Assembly (NCBI RefSeq): GCF_020687745.1 | Contig: NZ_JAJEWK010000006.1 | Span: 62,001-126,000, forward strand | Length of the DNA stretch: 64,000 nucleotides | Direction: 5' to 3' | Origin: Chryseobacterium sp. MFBS3-17 | GTDB taxonomy: Bacteria > Bacteroidota > Bacteroidia > Flavobacteriales > Weeksellaceae | Shown here: positions 42,390 to 51,061 of the stretch, one piece after another | Layout of the letters: each line of letters starts with the position of its first letter | Numbering within the stretch: position 1 is the stretch's first letter | Made by a program: the position numbers and the translations under genes | Notes under the pieces: generated by a model | Database searches by the model: none | What the model was told of the DNA's origin: nothing | What the model saw: only the letters and a program-made list of their open reading frames with translations

Positions 42390-44597
42390 TCAGAATTTCA
42401 CTGCCAGAACTTTGCGCTGACCATTGCGCATAATCGTGACCGGAAGTTCGTCCCCGGCATTTATTTTTGACAGACATTCCATATAGGAATATACCTCCTG
42501 AATCTTGCATTCACCTATTTTTATCAGAATGTCGCCTGCTTCTATGCCTGCTTCATGAGCAGGACGGTTTTCGGAAACACCATCTATATGCAGTCCGTCC
42601 TTGGTGTCTGCATAGCTCGGCATAATGCCCAGAGTCACTTTGTATTTGGGAACAGCACGGCTTTGCGAAACTTTGGTTTTTGTGAAAGGAATTTTTTCTG
42701 TTTCGGCAAGTTCGCCGGCAATTCCATGTACATATTTCGTAATCGTTCTCAGTCCTTCCAGGTTTATTTTTTCTGAATCATCACTGGGTTTATGGTAATC
42801 TGCGTGCGTTCCTGTGAAGTAAAAGAGCACCGGAATATCCTTCAGATAAAAACTGGTGTGATCACTGGGGCCGACACCGGAACTGTCTATGGCAAGATTA
42901 TAGCCGGCAGGTTTATACCGCTGAATGAGCCCGGTAAAAGCTGGCGAGGTGCCCACACCGCCTACGGTAAGCTCTTTGTCCTGATTCAGCCTGCCCACCA
43001 TGTCCAGATTGATCATGGTCACTACGTTCGGGTAGCGGGATTTTACGGTTTCAGCGAAATGTTTGGATCCCATCAGGCCGTCTTCTTCGCCGGAAAACAG
43101 CACAAAAACGTAATTGGCCTTTTCTTTGGTCTTATTTTGAGAAAACATTCTTGCCAGTTCCATTACAGCAGAGGTTCCGGATGCATTGTCATCTGCACCG
43201 TTATGAATCTGACCATACGCATTCATCTGGGTAGAATTGTGATGCTCATTAAGTCCCAGGTGGTCATAGTGCGCTCCAATGATGATGGTTTTGGATGCCT
43301 GATTATCCAGATACGCACTCACATTGCGGCTGGAAATGGTGACTGAAGAATTTTCCTCATGCGGATTCAGTTTTACGGAGTATTCAAACGGCTCAATTTC
43401 TGTTTTCAGGCCATAGCTTTTCAGTTTGGCAGCAATATAATCTGCTGCTTTTTTTTCACCGGCACTACCGGCCAGACGTCCCTGAAGTTCATCAGATGCC
43501 AGATATTGCACGTTGGTACGCAGGTGATCCACAGAAGGGATATCGTTCGGATCGGTATCTACCCAGTCTGCAATGAACACATTGGTTTCATGGGCTTTAT
43601 CGCCCTGCCGGTTACTGGAAAAAACAAGTTTCCGGCCATCGGGAGAGAACATCGGGAAAGCATTGAACTCACTTTCATAAGTTATTTGCTGCAGATTTTT
43701 TCCGTCAATATCTATGGAGTAAATATGAAAATCATAGCCGCGGGTAGAATGGTGATTAGATGAAAATAGAATTTTTTTGTCGGATGGATGAAAGTACGGC
43801 GACCAGTTGGCTTTGCCCAGTTGGGTAATCTGTTTCAGACCGGTACCGTCTATATTCATGGTGTACAGTTCCATCTGAGTAGGAGCCACCAGGTTTTGGC
43901 TGAGCAAATCTTTGTATTCTTTCACTTCCTCCGGTGTTTTGGGACGGGATGAGCGGAATACCAGTTTTTTGGAATCGTGAGAAAAAAAGGCACCTCCGTC
44001 ATAACCTAGATCAAAAGTGAGTTGCTTCAGGTTTTTGCCGTCTGCATCCATCCGCCAGAGTTCCAGATCACCGCTGCGCATGGAGGTGAATACAATATAT
44101 TTTCCGTTTGGCGAGAGAACAGCCTCGGCATTGTAACCCGGGGTATCGGTCAGTTTTTTAACGATTTTTCCTTTCAGGTCTGCTATATAAAGGTCAAATT
44201 CGGGATAGATAGGCCACAGGTATTTGCCATCAGGCCGTGGCGCCGGTTTGGCAGGACATTCCGGAGAAGCTTCGTGGGTAGAGGCATACAGAATATGTTT
44301 GCCGTCCGGCATAAAGAATGAGCATGTGGTTCTGCCTTTTCCTGTGGAAATCAGATTCAGATCCTGCACATTGCCTTTGCGTCTTGCCAGATCCAGCAGA
44401 TAAATCTGGTCACAGTGAGCGCCAAGTTGCGGATTGGTGACCTGCAGGGTGAGTTTTTTACTGTCCGGCGAGAAATAGGCCTCTGCGTTATCGCCCCCAA
44501 AGGTGAGTTTTTGAATATTTCTGAGGTGATGTTCCTGAGCAGAAAGTGAAAGTCCGGAAATCATCAACAGTGAAAGTAAAAAGTTGCGCTGATTCAT
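42390..44597 (-). CDS. Exported M28-family aminopeptidase with WD40-like (PD40) repeats and PDZ domain
   Basis: 735 residues. Signal peptide ending SLSA, then Gln as predicted mature residue 1. Residues about 25-350 are six TolB-like propeller units (AYFSPDSKKLTLQ, AVLSPNGKYIVFTS, PMFSPDGRKLVFSS). The M28 zinc aminopeptidase domain follows at about 370-610: GAHYDHLGLNEHH, GADDNASGTSAVMELA, LFSGEEDGLMGSKHF, INLDMVGR and DHTSFYLKDIPV are the zinc and catalytic sites. The C-terminal 80 residues form a PDZ domain (AHEAGIEAGDILIKIGE). It works in the periplasm or on the outer membrane on peptides. Confidence 0.93.
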   Translation of the reverse strand: MNQRNFLLSLLMISGLSLSAQEHHLRNIQKLTFGGDNAEAYFSPDSKKLTLQVTNPQLGAHCDQIYLLDLARRKGNVQDLNLISTGKGRTTCSFFMPDGKHILYASTHEASPECPAKPAPRPDGKYLWPIYPEFDLYIADLKGKIVKKLTDTPGYNAEAVLSPNGKYIVFTSMRSGDLELWRMDADGKNLKQLTFDLGYDGGAFFSHDSKKLVFRSSRPKTPEEVKEYKDLLSQNLVAPTQMELYTMNIDGTGLKQITQLGKANWSPYFHPSDKKILFSSNHHSTRGYDFHIYSIDIDGKNLQQITYESEFNAFPMFSPDGRKLVFSSNRQGDKAHETNVFIADWVDTDPNDIPSVDHLRTNVQYLASDELQGRLAGSAGEKKAADYIAAKLKSYGLKTEIEPFEYSVKLNPHEENSSVTISSRNVSAYLDNQASKTIIIGAHYDHLGLNEHHNSTQMNAYGQIHNGADDNASGTSAVMELARMFSQNKTKEKANYVFVLFSGEEDGLMGSKHFAETVKSRYPNVVTMINLDMVGRLNQDKELTVGGVGTSPAFTGLIQRYKPAGYNLAIDSSGVGPSDHTSFYLKDIPVLFYFTGTHADYHKPSDDSEKINLEGLRTITKYVHGIAGELAETEKIPFTKTKVSQSRAVPKYKVTLGIMPSYADTKDGLHIDGVSENRPAHEAGIEAGDILIKIGECKIQEVYSYMECLSKINAGDELPVTIMRNGQRKVLAVKF

Positions 44598-44613
44598 AAG
44601 AGTTGCTTTGAGA

Positions 44614-44621
44614 CAAATTTA
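44614..44621 (-). promoter_or_regulatory. Promoter -7 box of the M28 peptidase gene
   Basis: Reverse-strand TAAATTTG matches TAnnTTTG, 16 bases before the ATG at 44597. Confidence 0.6.
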
Positions 44622-44685
44622 GTTAAATAATCGGTTGTTTTATTCAAAAAATGATGGATGTATCGGTTTGATTAGCGTAAAATAG

Positions 44686-44693
44686 TATATTTG
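44686..44693 (+). promoter_or_regulatory. Promoter -7 box of udk
   Basis: TATATTTG matches TAnnTTTG, 15 bases before the udk ATG at 44709. TTTG at 44667-44670 could be the -33 element, with a short 15-base spacer. Confidence 0.6.
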
Positions 44694-44708
44694 TGCAAAA
44701 GATTTTAT

Positions 44709-45326
44709 ATGCTCGTTATTGGAATTGCAGGCGGAACCGGATCCGGGAAAACCACTGTGGTCAACAAAATTCTGCAGCAACTTAACACAGAGGGGGTTAA
44801 TGTGCTTTCGCAGGATAATTATTATCATGACAACCAGCACCTTACCTTGACGGAAAGAGAAATGCTGAACTACGACCATCCGCATTCCATAGATTTTGAA
44901 TTGTTGCTGAATCATGTTCAAATGCTCAAGAATAACCAGACTATAGAACAGCCGGTGTATTCATTTGTGACGCATTCCCGAACCGGAGACCATGTGCTGG
45001 TAGAACCGAAAAATGTGCTGATTGTGGAAGGAATTCTGGTCCTCAGCAATAAAGAGCTTTTGAAAGAATATGACCTGAAGGTTTTTGTGCAGGCAGACTC
45101 AGACGAGCGCCTCATCAGAAGAATACGCAGAGATACCCAGGAACGCGGACGCGACCTGCAGGAAGTGCTTCATCGCTATCAAACCACGCTGAAGCCTATG
45201 CATCAGGAATTTATAGAGCCGTCAAAAAATCATGCAGATCTTATTGTCCCCAATATGAAGCATAACACGGTGGCTATTGATTTCCTTTCTACCGTAATCA
45301 ACAATACGCTCAAAAAAGTCCATTAA
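44709..45326 (+). CDS. udk: Uridine kinase
   Basis: 205 residues from the ATG at 44709. P-loop GGTGSGKTT, SQDNYYHD, NYDHPHSIDFELLL and the lid RRIRRDTQERGRDL are standard Udk motifs. It phosphorylates uridine and cytidine for salvage. The longer start at 44691 is rejected because it lies in the promoter -7 box. It is followed after 2 bases by the DivIC-like gene. Confidence 0.96.
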   Translation: MLVIGIAGGTGSGKTTVVNKILQQLNTEGVNVLSQDNYYHDNQHLTLTEREMLNYDHPHSIDFELLLNHVQMLKNNQTIEQPVYSFVTHSRTGDHVLVEPKNVLIVEGILVLSNKELLKEYDLKVFVQADSDERLIRRIRRDTQERGRDLQEVLHRYQTTLKPMHQEFIEPSKNHADLIVPNMKHNTVAIDFLSTVINNTLKKVH

Positions 45327-45328
45327 CC

Positions 45329-45685
45329 ATGGAAGATCCGTTAATTAAAGATATAAAGCCAAAATCTCCGGTGGTGAAGTTTATCCGGAAGTATATTCTT
45401 GATAAGTATTTTGTCACCATACTCTTGTTTCTGGTCTGGATGATTTTTTTTGACAGTACCTCGTTTCTGGTCATTAATGACATGAATTCGGAAATAAAAA
45501 AATACGAGGAACAACTCGAGTATTATAAAACCGAATACCGGAAAAACGATGATTTTTACAAAAAACTCATGAACAATAAGGAAGAAAAGGAAAAATACGC
45601 ACGGGAGAATTATTTCATGAAAAAACCAAATGAAGAAATCTTTATTCTGGTGGTAGACAGCACGGAAATTACAAAGAAAAATTAA
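45329..45685 (+). CDS. FtsB/DivIC-family septum-formation protein
   Basis: 118 residues. One membrane helix (about 29-50), then a coiled coil (MNSEIKKYEEQLEYYKTEY) and YARENYFMKKPNEEIFILV, the conserved FtsB/DivIC end. Family members join the FtsL/FtsQ complex at the division septum. It follows udk by 2 bases, and its order udk-divIC-mutase is frequent in flavobacteria. Confidence 0.9.
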   Translation: MEDPLIKDIKPKSPVVKFIRKYILDKYFVTILLFLVWMIFFDSTSFLVINDMNSEIKKYEEQLEYYKTEYRKNDDFYKKLMNNKEEKEKYARENYFMKKPNEEIFILVVDSTEITKKN

Positions 45686-45712
45686 TCAATTATCAGGATA
45701 AAATACAGCAGT

Positions 45713-46879
45713 ATGTTCGCAAAAACATCATTGACCGACTGGGAAAATATAGTTAAAAAACAATTAAAATCTGAAGATTTGTATGGCGCTCTTCAGAAGG
45801 ATAATCTGGAAGGTGTCCTGGTGAAACCTTATTACGGTAAAAGCAAAGACGGCCTGTCGCCATTGCCGAAAGTGGCAGAATCTACCCATCTGGTGGCAGA
45901 ATACAGCGCAAGTCTGGATGAAAATGTTTCCGCAATACTGCTGAATCAGAATGTGGAAATGCTGGAGGATAAAGTGATTTTCATTAACAATAAGGATCTG
46001 GCAGAGCATATCTCACCATTAGAAAGCAACCAGTATTTTTCGCTAATTGATGTTTTTTCTGATGATACCGATGGTGTGCTGAAGGAAAACCTGGCCAAAG
46101 AGCTCCTGGAAAAATCTTTCGGCCGCAATATCTGTATTGATGTTGCTTTGCATCAGAATGCGGGCGCGTCAATTATTCAGCAACTGGCACTGGCACTTTC
46201 TAAAACTAAAGATCTGCTGGAGGTATTTGGCGCTGAAATTCTGGACCGTCTGGTATACAGATTGGCTGTGGGTGGTCATTATTTCTTTGAGATTGCCAAA
46301 ATCCGTGCCTTGAAACTTTTAGTTAATGAACTTTTCAAAGAGTACGGCCGGGAGGGAATACCCTTTATTTTTGCCGAAAATACCCTCCGCAACAAGTCAG
46401 CTCATGATCCGGAAAATAATCTCATCCGTTCTACACTGGAAATGTCTGCGGCCATGGTGGCAGGTGCTGATGCGGTGTTTTCTCATGATTTCAAAATGGA
46501 AGAAGGAGATGGTCTTTCTGCTGAAATTGCTTTTAAGCAACAGATTGTGCTGGCTTATGAAAGCATCATCAATGTTTTTGAAGATGCGGCCGGTGGCAGC
46601 TATCTGGTAGAAGATCTTACCCGTCAGTTTGCAGAAAAATCCTGGCAATCGTTTCTGGAAATGGAGGAAGCAGGGGGTTACGCGGAACTTTTCAAATCAG
46701 GGAAAATTCAGAAAGAAATTTATAACCATGCAGTGCTGGAACAGCAATGGGTAGAGGACGGGAAAATCAGCCTCATTGGCGTGAACCTTTATCCGAAACT
46801 AGAAAAAACAAAATCTGTGGAAGAATTATATGACCCTTTTGCGCTTAAGGCCGTACGCTGGTCGGCAATGTATGAATAA
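45713..46879 (+). CDS. Methylmalonyl-CoA mutase small-subunit-like protein
   Basis: 388 residues. The segment EIAKIRALKLLVNELFKEYG, GIPFIFAENTLRNKSAHDPENN and EDAAGGSYLVEDLT come from the methylmalonyl-CoA mutase TIM barrel. There is no C-terminal cobalamin-binding domain (no DxHxxG motif), as expected of the non-catalytic small (beta) subunit, which is usually longer (600 or so residues). The catalytic large subunit is not next to it; it may be elsewhere in the genome. It lies between the DivIC-like and methyltransferase genes. Confidence 0.83.
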   Translation: MFAKTSLTDWENIVKKQLKSEDLYGALQKDNLEGVLVKPYYGKSKDGLSPLPKVAESTHLVAEYSASLDENVSAILLNQNVEMLEDKVIFINNKDLAEHISPLESNQYFSLIDVFSDDTDGVLKENLAKELLEKSFGRNICIDVALHQNAGASIIQQLALALSKTKDLLEVFGAEILDRLVYRLAVGGHYFFEIAKIRALKLLVNELFKEYGREGIPFIFAENTLRNKSAHDPENNLIRSTLEMSAAMVAGADAVFSHDFKMEEGDGLSAEIAFKQQIVLAYESIINVFEDAAGGSYLVEDLTRQFAEKSWQSFLEMEEAGGYAELFKSGKIQKEIYNHAVLEQQWVEDGKISLIGVNLYPKLEKTKSVEELYDPFALKAVRWSAMYE

Positions 46880-46885
46880 TACCTA

Positions 46886-48049
46886 TTGAAGTATCATTTG
46901 AATAGTGCTATATTAAATACGGAGGTTCAGCAATATATCCATGCAAATCTGAATTCGGATTTGCATGCTTTGTTATTGAAAAAATCCCCTTTTGAAGGGG
47001 TCTCCATGCAGGAAATTGCACAGCAGGTTAAAGGCCGCAAGGTGGCGCAGAAAAAGTTTCCGTTTTTGCTGAAAGAGGGCATTGTGTTTCCGCCGGGTCT
47101 GAACCTGGAACAGGCCTCTTCTGAATCAACCGCCATGTGGAAAGCGCAGGAATTAGAGGGGAAAACCTTTGCAGACCTTACCTCCGGATTTGGCATTGAT
47201 GCCTACTTTCTTTCAGAAAAGTTTGAAGAAGTTGTTCTGATAGAGCAGAACCCCGGTTTGCTGGAAATTGTACAGCATAACTGGGAAACTCTAGGCCGGA
47301 AAGCCCGTTTCATCAACCGGAATTTGCAGGATTTTATTTCTGAAAACCATAGTCGTTTTGACGTGGTGTATCTGGACCCTGCGCGGCGGGATGATGCGCT
47401 GCATAAAAAGTTTCTTCTGGAAGATTTATCGCCCAACCTTCTTGAAATCTGGAAAGATTTGTCCGCTATTTCAAATCAGATTATGGTGAAACTTTCGCCA
47501 CTTATAGACATCAGTTACCTGATTTCTGTTATTCCCGGGATTACTGAAATAGATATTATTGCCGTGCGCAACGATGTGAAGGAACTGATATTGAAAGCCG
47601 GAAAAGCATCAGAAGCCAATGGTCTCCGGATCCGGTGCGTGAATCTGGAAACCCACGAGCCCGAGTTCTTATTTAATTACGACGCCGAAAAAACGGCCTC
47701 GGCAGCGTATTCCAATGTGCAGAATTTCCTTTATATTCCGAATAATGCAGTGCTGAAAGCAGGTGCTTTTCAGACTTTAGCCGCTGCATTTAATCTCCAG
47801 AAACTGCATCCCAATACCCATTTCTATACCTCAGATGAGAAATTGACCACATTTCCCGGCCGGATACTTGAGGTAGAAGCTATAGAAGCCAGAGAGATTC
47901 GTAGCGGCGAAAAATTCAATATCATCTCCAAAAACCATCCGCTGACTCCGGATCAAATCCGGAAAAAATATAAGATTTCGGACGGTGGAAACCGCTACCT
48001 GATTTTCACGCAGACGCAATCCGGGAAAATTATCCTGAAATCAAAGTGA
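46886..48049 (+). CDS. SAM-dependent methyltransferase with THUMP-like C-terminus
   Basis: 387 residues from a TTG at 46886 (6 bases after the mutase stop), no suitable ATG nearby. FADLTSGFGIDAYFLSEKF is SAM motif I and VVYLDPARRD motif IV; the C-terminal third is THUMP-like (KNHPLTPDQIRKKYKISDGG). Proteins of this architecture are predicted RNA methyltransferases; the target is unknown. Cotranscribed with the mutase gene. Confidence 0.85.
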   Translation: MKYHLNSAILNTEVQQYIHANLNSDLHALLLKKSPFEGVSMQEIAQQVKGRKVAQKKFPFLLKEGIVFPPGLNLEQASSESTAMWKAQELEGKTFADLTSGFGIDAYFLSEKFEEVVLIEQNPGLLEIVQHNWETLGRKARFINRNLQDFISENHSRFDVVYLDPARRDDALHKKFLLEDLSPNLLEIWKDLSAISNQIMVKLSPLIDISYLISVIPGITEIDIIAVRNDVKELILKAGKASEANGLRIRCVNLETHEPEFLFNYDAEKTASAAYSNVQNFLYIPNNAVLKAGAFQTLAAAFNLQKLHPNTHFYTSDEKLTTFPGRILEVEAIEAREIRSGEKFNIISKNHPLTPDQIRKKYKISDGGNRYLIFTQTQSGKIILKSK

Positions 48050-48053
48050 AAAT

Positions 48054-48085
48054 TTTGTGCAGACAATCTATATTTCTTATTTTTG
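48054..48085 (+). promoter_or_regulatory. Promoter of the small lipoprotein gene (-33 and -7 elements)
   Basis: TTTG at 48054-48057, a 20-base spacer and TATTTTTG at 48078-48085: an almost ideal Bacteroidetes promoter, 29 bases before the ATG. Confidence 0.7.
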
Positions 48086-48114
48086 GACAAAATATTAATA
48101 AAGATAATTGAGAT

Positions 48115-48345
48115 ATGAAAAAATTGGTAATGGTATTGGCTGCTGCAGCGTTCGTGGTAAGCTGTAAGAAAGTGGCTGCCGGCGGAAATCAGGGTGTATT
48201 AAGAATGGGAGATGATGTAGAACGCTATGATACTCATGAAACAAGAGCCGCACAGCCAGAAGCAGAACGTGCAGAAGTTGTCGTAGTTACAGACAGTGCT
48301 GCTGCATTGGCAGTTCCTGCAGCCGTTATAGACTCTGCGCAGTAG
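48115..48345 (+). CDS. Small lipoprotein, 76 residues
   Basis: Signal peptide with lipobox FVVSC (Cys17), then a low-complexity, acidic, Ala/Val/Glu-rich segment (AQPEAERAEVVVVTDSAAAL) without predicted domain. The promoter and terminator show a separate one-gene unit. The function is unknown. Confidence 0.72.
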   Translation: MKKLVMVLAAAAFVVSCKKVAAGGNQGVLRMGDDVERYDTHETRAAQPEAERAEVVVVTDSAAALAVPAAVIDSAQ

Positions 48346-48382
48346 TCATAGTCCTGCGACAGACTGTCCTCCGAAACAATTT

Positions 48383-48408
48383 AAGCCTTGCCGGTGCAGG
48401 GCTTTTTT
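48383..48408 (+). terminator. Rho-independent terminator of the small lipoprotein gene
   Basis: Stem AAGCCTTGC / GCAGGGCTT with loop CGGT and a six-T tail. Confidence 0.8.
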
Positions 48409-48483
48409 CGTATTTTTACGTCATTGTTTTTCTGCAGAACGCAGAAAGATTCACATGATTATCAACTTAGTTTATTTATTCCT

Positions 48484-49863
48484 ATGCAAGAAACACTGAA
48501 ATACATTCAAGAAAACAAACAACGTTATATAGACGAACTTTTTGAACTGCTCAGAATAGCGTCTATCTCTGCAGACCCTGCGTACAAAGATGAGGTGCTG
48601 AAATGTGCCGGTGTAGTAGCCAATCACCTGAAAAACGCCGGAGCAGATGAGGTGGAAGTTTGTGAAACCCCGGGAAATCCGATTGTTTACGGAGAAAAAA
48701 TCATTGATAAAAATTTGCCCACCGTTCTGGTGTATGGTCATTATGATGTACAACCGCCGGATCCGCTGGAATTATGGAATAAACCACCGTTTGAGCCGTA
48801 CATTCAGAAAACAGAAATCCATCCTGATGGTGCCATATTTGCCAGAGGTTCTGCTGATGACAAAGGGCAGTTCTTTATGCATGTAAAGGCCTTTGAAGCC
48901 ATGATGCAAACCAATTCCCTGCCTTGTAATGTGAAATTCATTATAGAAGGGGAAGAAGAAGTGGGATCTGTGAGTCTTGCCGGCTGGGTGACCGAAAATA
49001 AGGAGAAACTGGCCTGCGATTGTATTCTGATTTCGGACACCGGACTTTATTCCCGGGAACAGCCTACTGTAACCACCGGACTTCGTGGTCTTAGTTACGT
49101 GGAAGTAGAGGTAGAAGGGCCGGACAGAGATCTGCACTCCGGTCTGTATGGCGGTGCAGTTCCCAATCCCATTCATGTGCTGAGCCGCATGATTGCACAA
49201 CTGATTGATGAGAAGGGCAAAATTACCATCGACGGTTTTTACGATAATGTGCTGGAGGTTTCTACTGAGGAGCGTGCCGAAATGAATAAATTGAAAGATG
49301 ACCCGGCAAAGTTTATGGAATCCATAGGTCTGAAGGGAGTGGAAGGAGAGGAAGGTTATACCAAACTGGAGCGCACATCCATTCGCCCTACGCTGGATTG
49401 TAACGGGATTTGGGGTGGCTATACCGGCGAGGGTGCCAAAACCGTAATTCCAAGCAAGGCTTTTGCTAAAATTTCCATGAGGCTGGTTCCTTATCAGACA
49501 CCGGATGAGATTACTGAGAAATTCAAAAATTATTTCGAAAAGATTGCTCCGGATAACGTGAAAGTGAAAGTCACGCCTCATCATGGCGGTATGCCCTATG
49601 TATTGCCAAGTGATACCAAGGAGTTTCAGGCGGCCAGAAAAGCCATGGAAACCGCATTCGGTACAGAGGTTTTGCCGTACAGAAGTGGTGGCAGTATTCC
49701 GATTACAGCGATGTTTGAGGATGTGCTGGGCGCCAAATCTGTGTTGATGGGCTTCGGGCAGGACAGTGATGCGATTCACTCGCCGAATGAACATTACGGA
49801 TTGTTCAATTTTTATAAAGGTATAGAAAGTATTCCGCTGTTCTTTGAGAATTACGCACAGTAA
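48484..49863 (+). CDS. M20-family dipeptidase
   Basis: 459 residues from the ATG at 48484. Zinc motifs: VYGHYDVQPPDPLELW, ARGSADDKGQFFMHVKA, IEGEEEVGSVSL and the dimerisation domain with DLHSGLYGGAVPNP. This is the M20A/CNDP-like group that cleaves dipeptides or acylated amino acids in the cytoplasm. No signal peptide is seen. The upstream frame to 48388 overlaps the preceding terminator and is not used. Confidence 0.93.
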   Translation: MQETLKYIQENKQRYIDELFELLRIASISADPAYKDEVLKCAGVVANHLKNAGADEVEVCETPGNPIVYGEKIIDKNLPTVLVYGHYDVQPPDPLELWNKPPFEPYIQKTEIHPDGAIFARGSADDKGQFFMHVKAFEAMMQTNSLPCNVKFIIEGEEEVGSVSLAGWVTENKEKLACDCILISDTGLYSREQPTVTTGLRGLSYVEVEVEGPDRDLHSGLYGGAVPNPIHVLSRMIAQLIDEKGKITIDGFYDNVLEVSTEERAEMNKLKDDPAKFMESIGLKGVEGEEGYTKLERTSIRPTLDCNGIWGGYTGEGAKTVIPSKAFAKISMRLVPYQTPDEITEKFKNYFEKIAPDNVKVKVTPHHGGMPYVLPSDTKEFQAARKAMETAFGTEVLPYRSGGSIPITAMFEDVLGAKSVLMGFGQDSDAIHSPNEHYGLFNFYKGIESIPLFFENYAQ

Positions 49864-49893
49864 TTTTAAATGAAGCAGATCACATATCATTTT

Positions 49894-49919
49894 CCCGGCC
49901 CGGTGCCGGGATTTTTTTT
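49894..49919 (+). terminator. Rho-independent terminator of the dipeptidase gene
   Basis: Stem CCCGGC / GCCGGG with a 5-base loop and an eight-T tail. Nearly identical to the element at 50947-50972. Confidence 0.85.
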
Positions 49920-49949
49920 CGCATAATTGTGATTATATGTAAAACTGTA

Positions 49950-49979
49950 TTGTCATATTGAATAAATGTTTTAACTTTA
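49950..49979 (+). promoter_or_regulatory. Promoter of the first T9SS cargo gene
   Basis: TTG at 49950-49952, a 19-base spacer and TAACTTTA at 49972-49979. The same layout and the shared string TATTGTCATAT recur before the second cargo gene. Confidence 0.6.
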
Positions 49980-50001
49980 CTAAAGTAAACTTACTATTAT
50001 T

Positions 50002-50922
50002 ATGAAAAGACTTTTATTCTCATTAATGCTGGGCGGTGCTGTATGCGCTCAGGCACAAACTACTCTTCTGGACGAAGGTTTTGAAAGTTATACAGATTTC
50101 GCTATTACCGGTTTTGGATCTTGGCTCACTTTGGATCTTGATTTATTGCCAACTTATTCGGGTGGTCTTGCAAATCCCACCTGGCCCAATGTGCATCAGC
50201 CTATGGCTTTTCAGATTTTCAATCCCACAGCTGCCGGAGTGACAAATTCAACAGACCCGTTAGATGAACTGAGAAATTTTGATCCTCACGGAGGTTCTAA
50301 ATATGCTGCGGCATGGAATGCAGTTCCCTCTGCTACTGTCCCGGGAAATAATGACTGGCTTATTTCGCCTGCATTACAATTGGGAACATCCGGAAACGAA
50401 CTGACTTTTTGGGTGAAATCACTGAGCAGTAGTTATGGATTGGAAACCTATAAAGTGGGGGTGTATGTCGGTTCCGGCACACCAACATCAGCGGCAGACT
50501 TTACCATAATTTCCGGAGCAACTCCGCTTACAGCGCCTTATCCGAACTGGGAACTGAAGACTTATAATCTTGATAATTATTCCGGGCAAATGGTACGGGT
50601 AGCCATACAGTGTGTTTCATCAGATAATTATATGTTTATGGTAGATGATGTCAAAGTAACGACCATGGCTCCGCTGGCTACAAACGAGGTGCGTGGAAAG
50701 GATGTGAGCGTGTCAGTGTATCCAAATCCTGCTTCAGATGTGTTGAATATCAAGACTAAAGATCAGATTAAGAGCATAACCGTATTTGATTCGTCTGGAA
50801 GAAAAGTAAATGTAAACGCTTCGGATCATATAGTATATGTGAAGTCACTTACCCCCGGTACTTATCTGATCATTATCGAAACGGATAAAACTACAGTTAC
50901 CGAAAAATTCATTAAAAAATAA
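50002..50922 (+). CDS. T9SS type A cargo protein with choice-of-anchor J / MAM-like domain (copy 1)
   Basis: 306 residues. Signal peptide ending CAQA, then Gln. The body has DEGFESY, NDWLISPALQLG and FWVKSLSS, a cleaved-adhesin or choice-of-anchor J domain. The C-terminal 75 residues form a T9SS type A sorting domain (SVSVYPNPASDVLNIKT, GTYLIIIETDK, final EKFIKK). The protein is exported to the cell surface or medium through the Por secretion system. Function is otherwise unknown. Confidence 0.88.
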   Translation: MKRLLFSLMLGGAVCAQAQTTLLDEGFESYTDFAITGFGSWLTLDLDLLPTYSGGLANPTWPNVHQPMAFQIFNPTAAGVTNSTDPLDELRNFDPHGGSKYAAAWNAVPSATVPGNNDWLISPALQLGTSGNELTFWVKSLSSSYGLETYKVGVYVGSGTPTSAADFTIISGATPLTAPYPNWELKTYNLDNYSGQMVRVAIQCVSSDNYMFMVDDVKVTTMAPLATNEVRGKDVSVSVYPNPASDVLNIKTKDQIKSITVFDSSGRKVNVNASDHIVYVKSLTPGTYLIIIETDKTTVTEKFIKK

Positions 50923-50946
50923 GATGTCAATTATTTGCGAGTGAAT

Positions 50947-50972
50947 TCCGGCCCGGCGCCGGGATTTTTTTT
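50947..50972 (+). terminator. Rho-independent terminator of T9SS cargo gene 1
   Basis: CCGGC / GCCGG stem with loop CCGGC and an eight-T tail. Very similar to the terminator at 49894-49919. Confidence 0.8.
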
Positions 50973-51002
50973 CACTTAATTGTGTTCATTCATAAAAACA
51001 TA

Positions 51003-51032
51003 TTGTCATATCCAATAAAAGTTTTACCTTTA
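51003..51032 (+). promoter_or_regulatory. Promoter of the second T9SS cargo gene
   Basis: TTG at 51003-51005, a 19-base spacer and TACCTTTA at 51025-51032; the same architecture as at 49950-49979. Confidence 0.6.
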
Positions 51033-51061
51033 CTACATTAACAATCAAAATATTACAAATT

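Noticed and set aside
48772-49890. Long open frame on the reverse strand (372 codons) opposite the M20 dipeptidase
   Set aside because: The forward frame has complete M20 motifs. The reverse frame has no family features and is rich in His, Arg and Cys, as expected of an antisense shadow.
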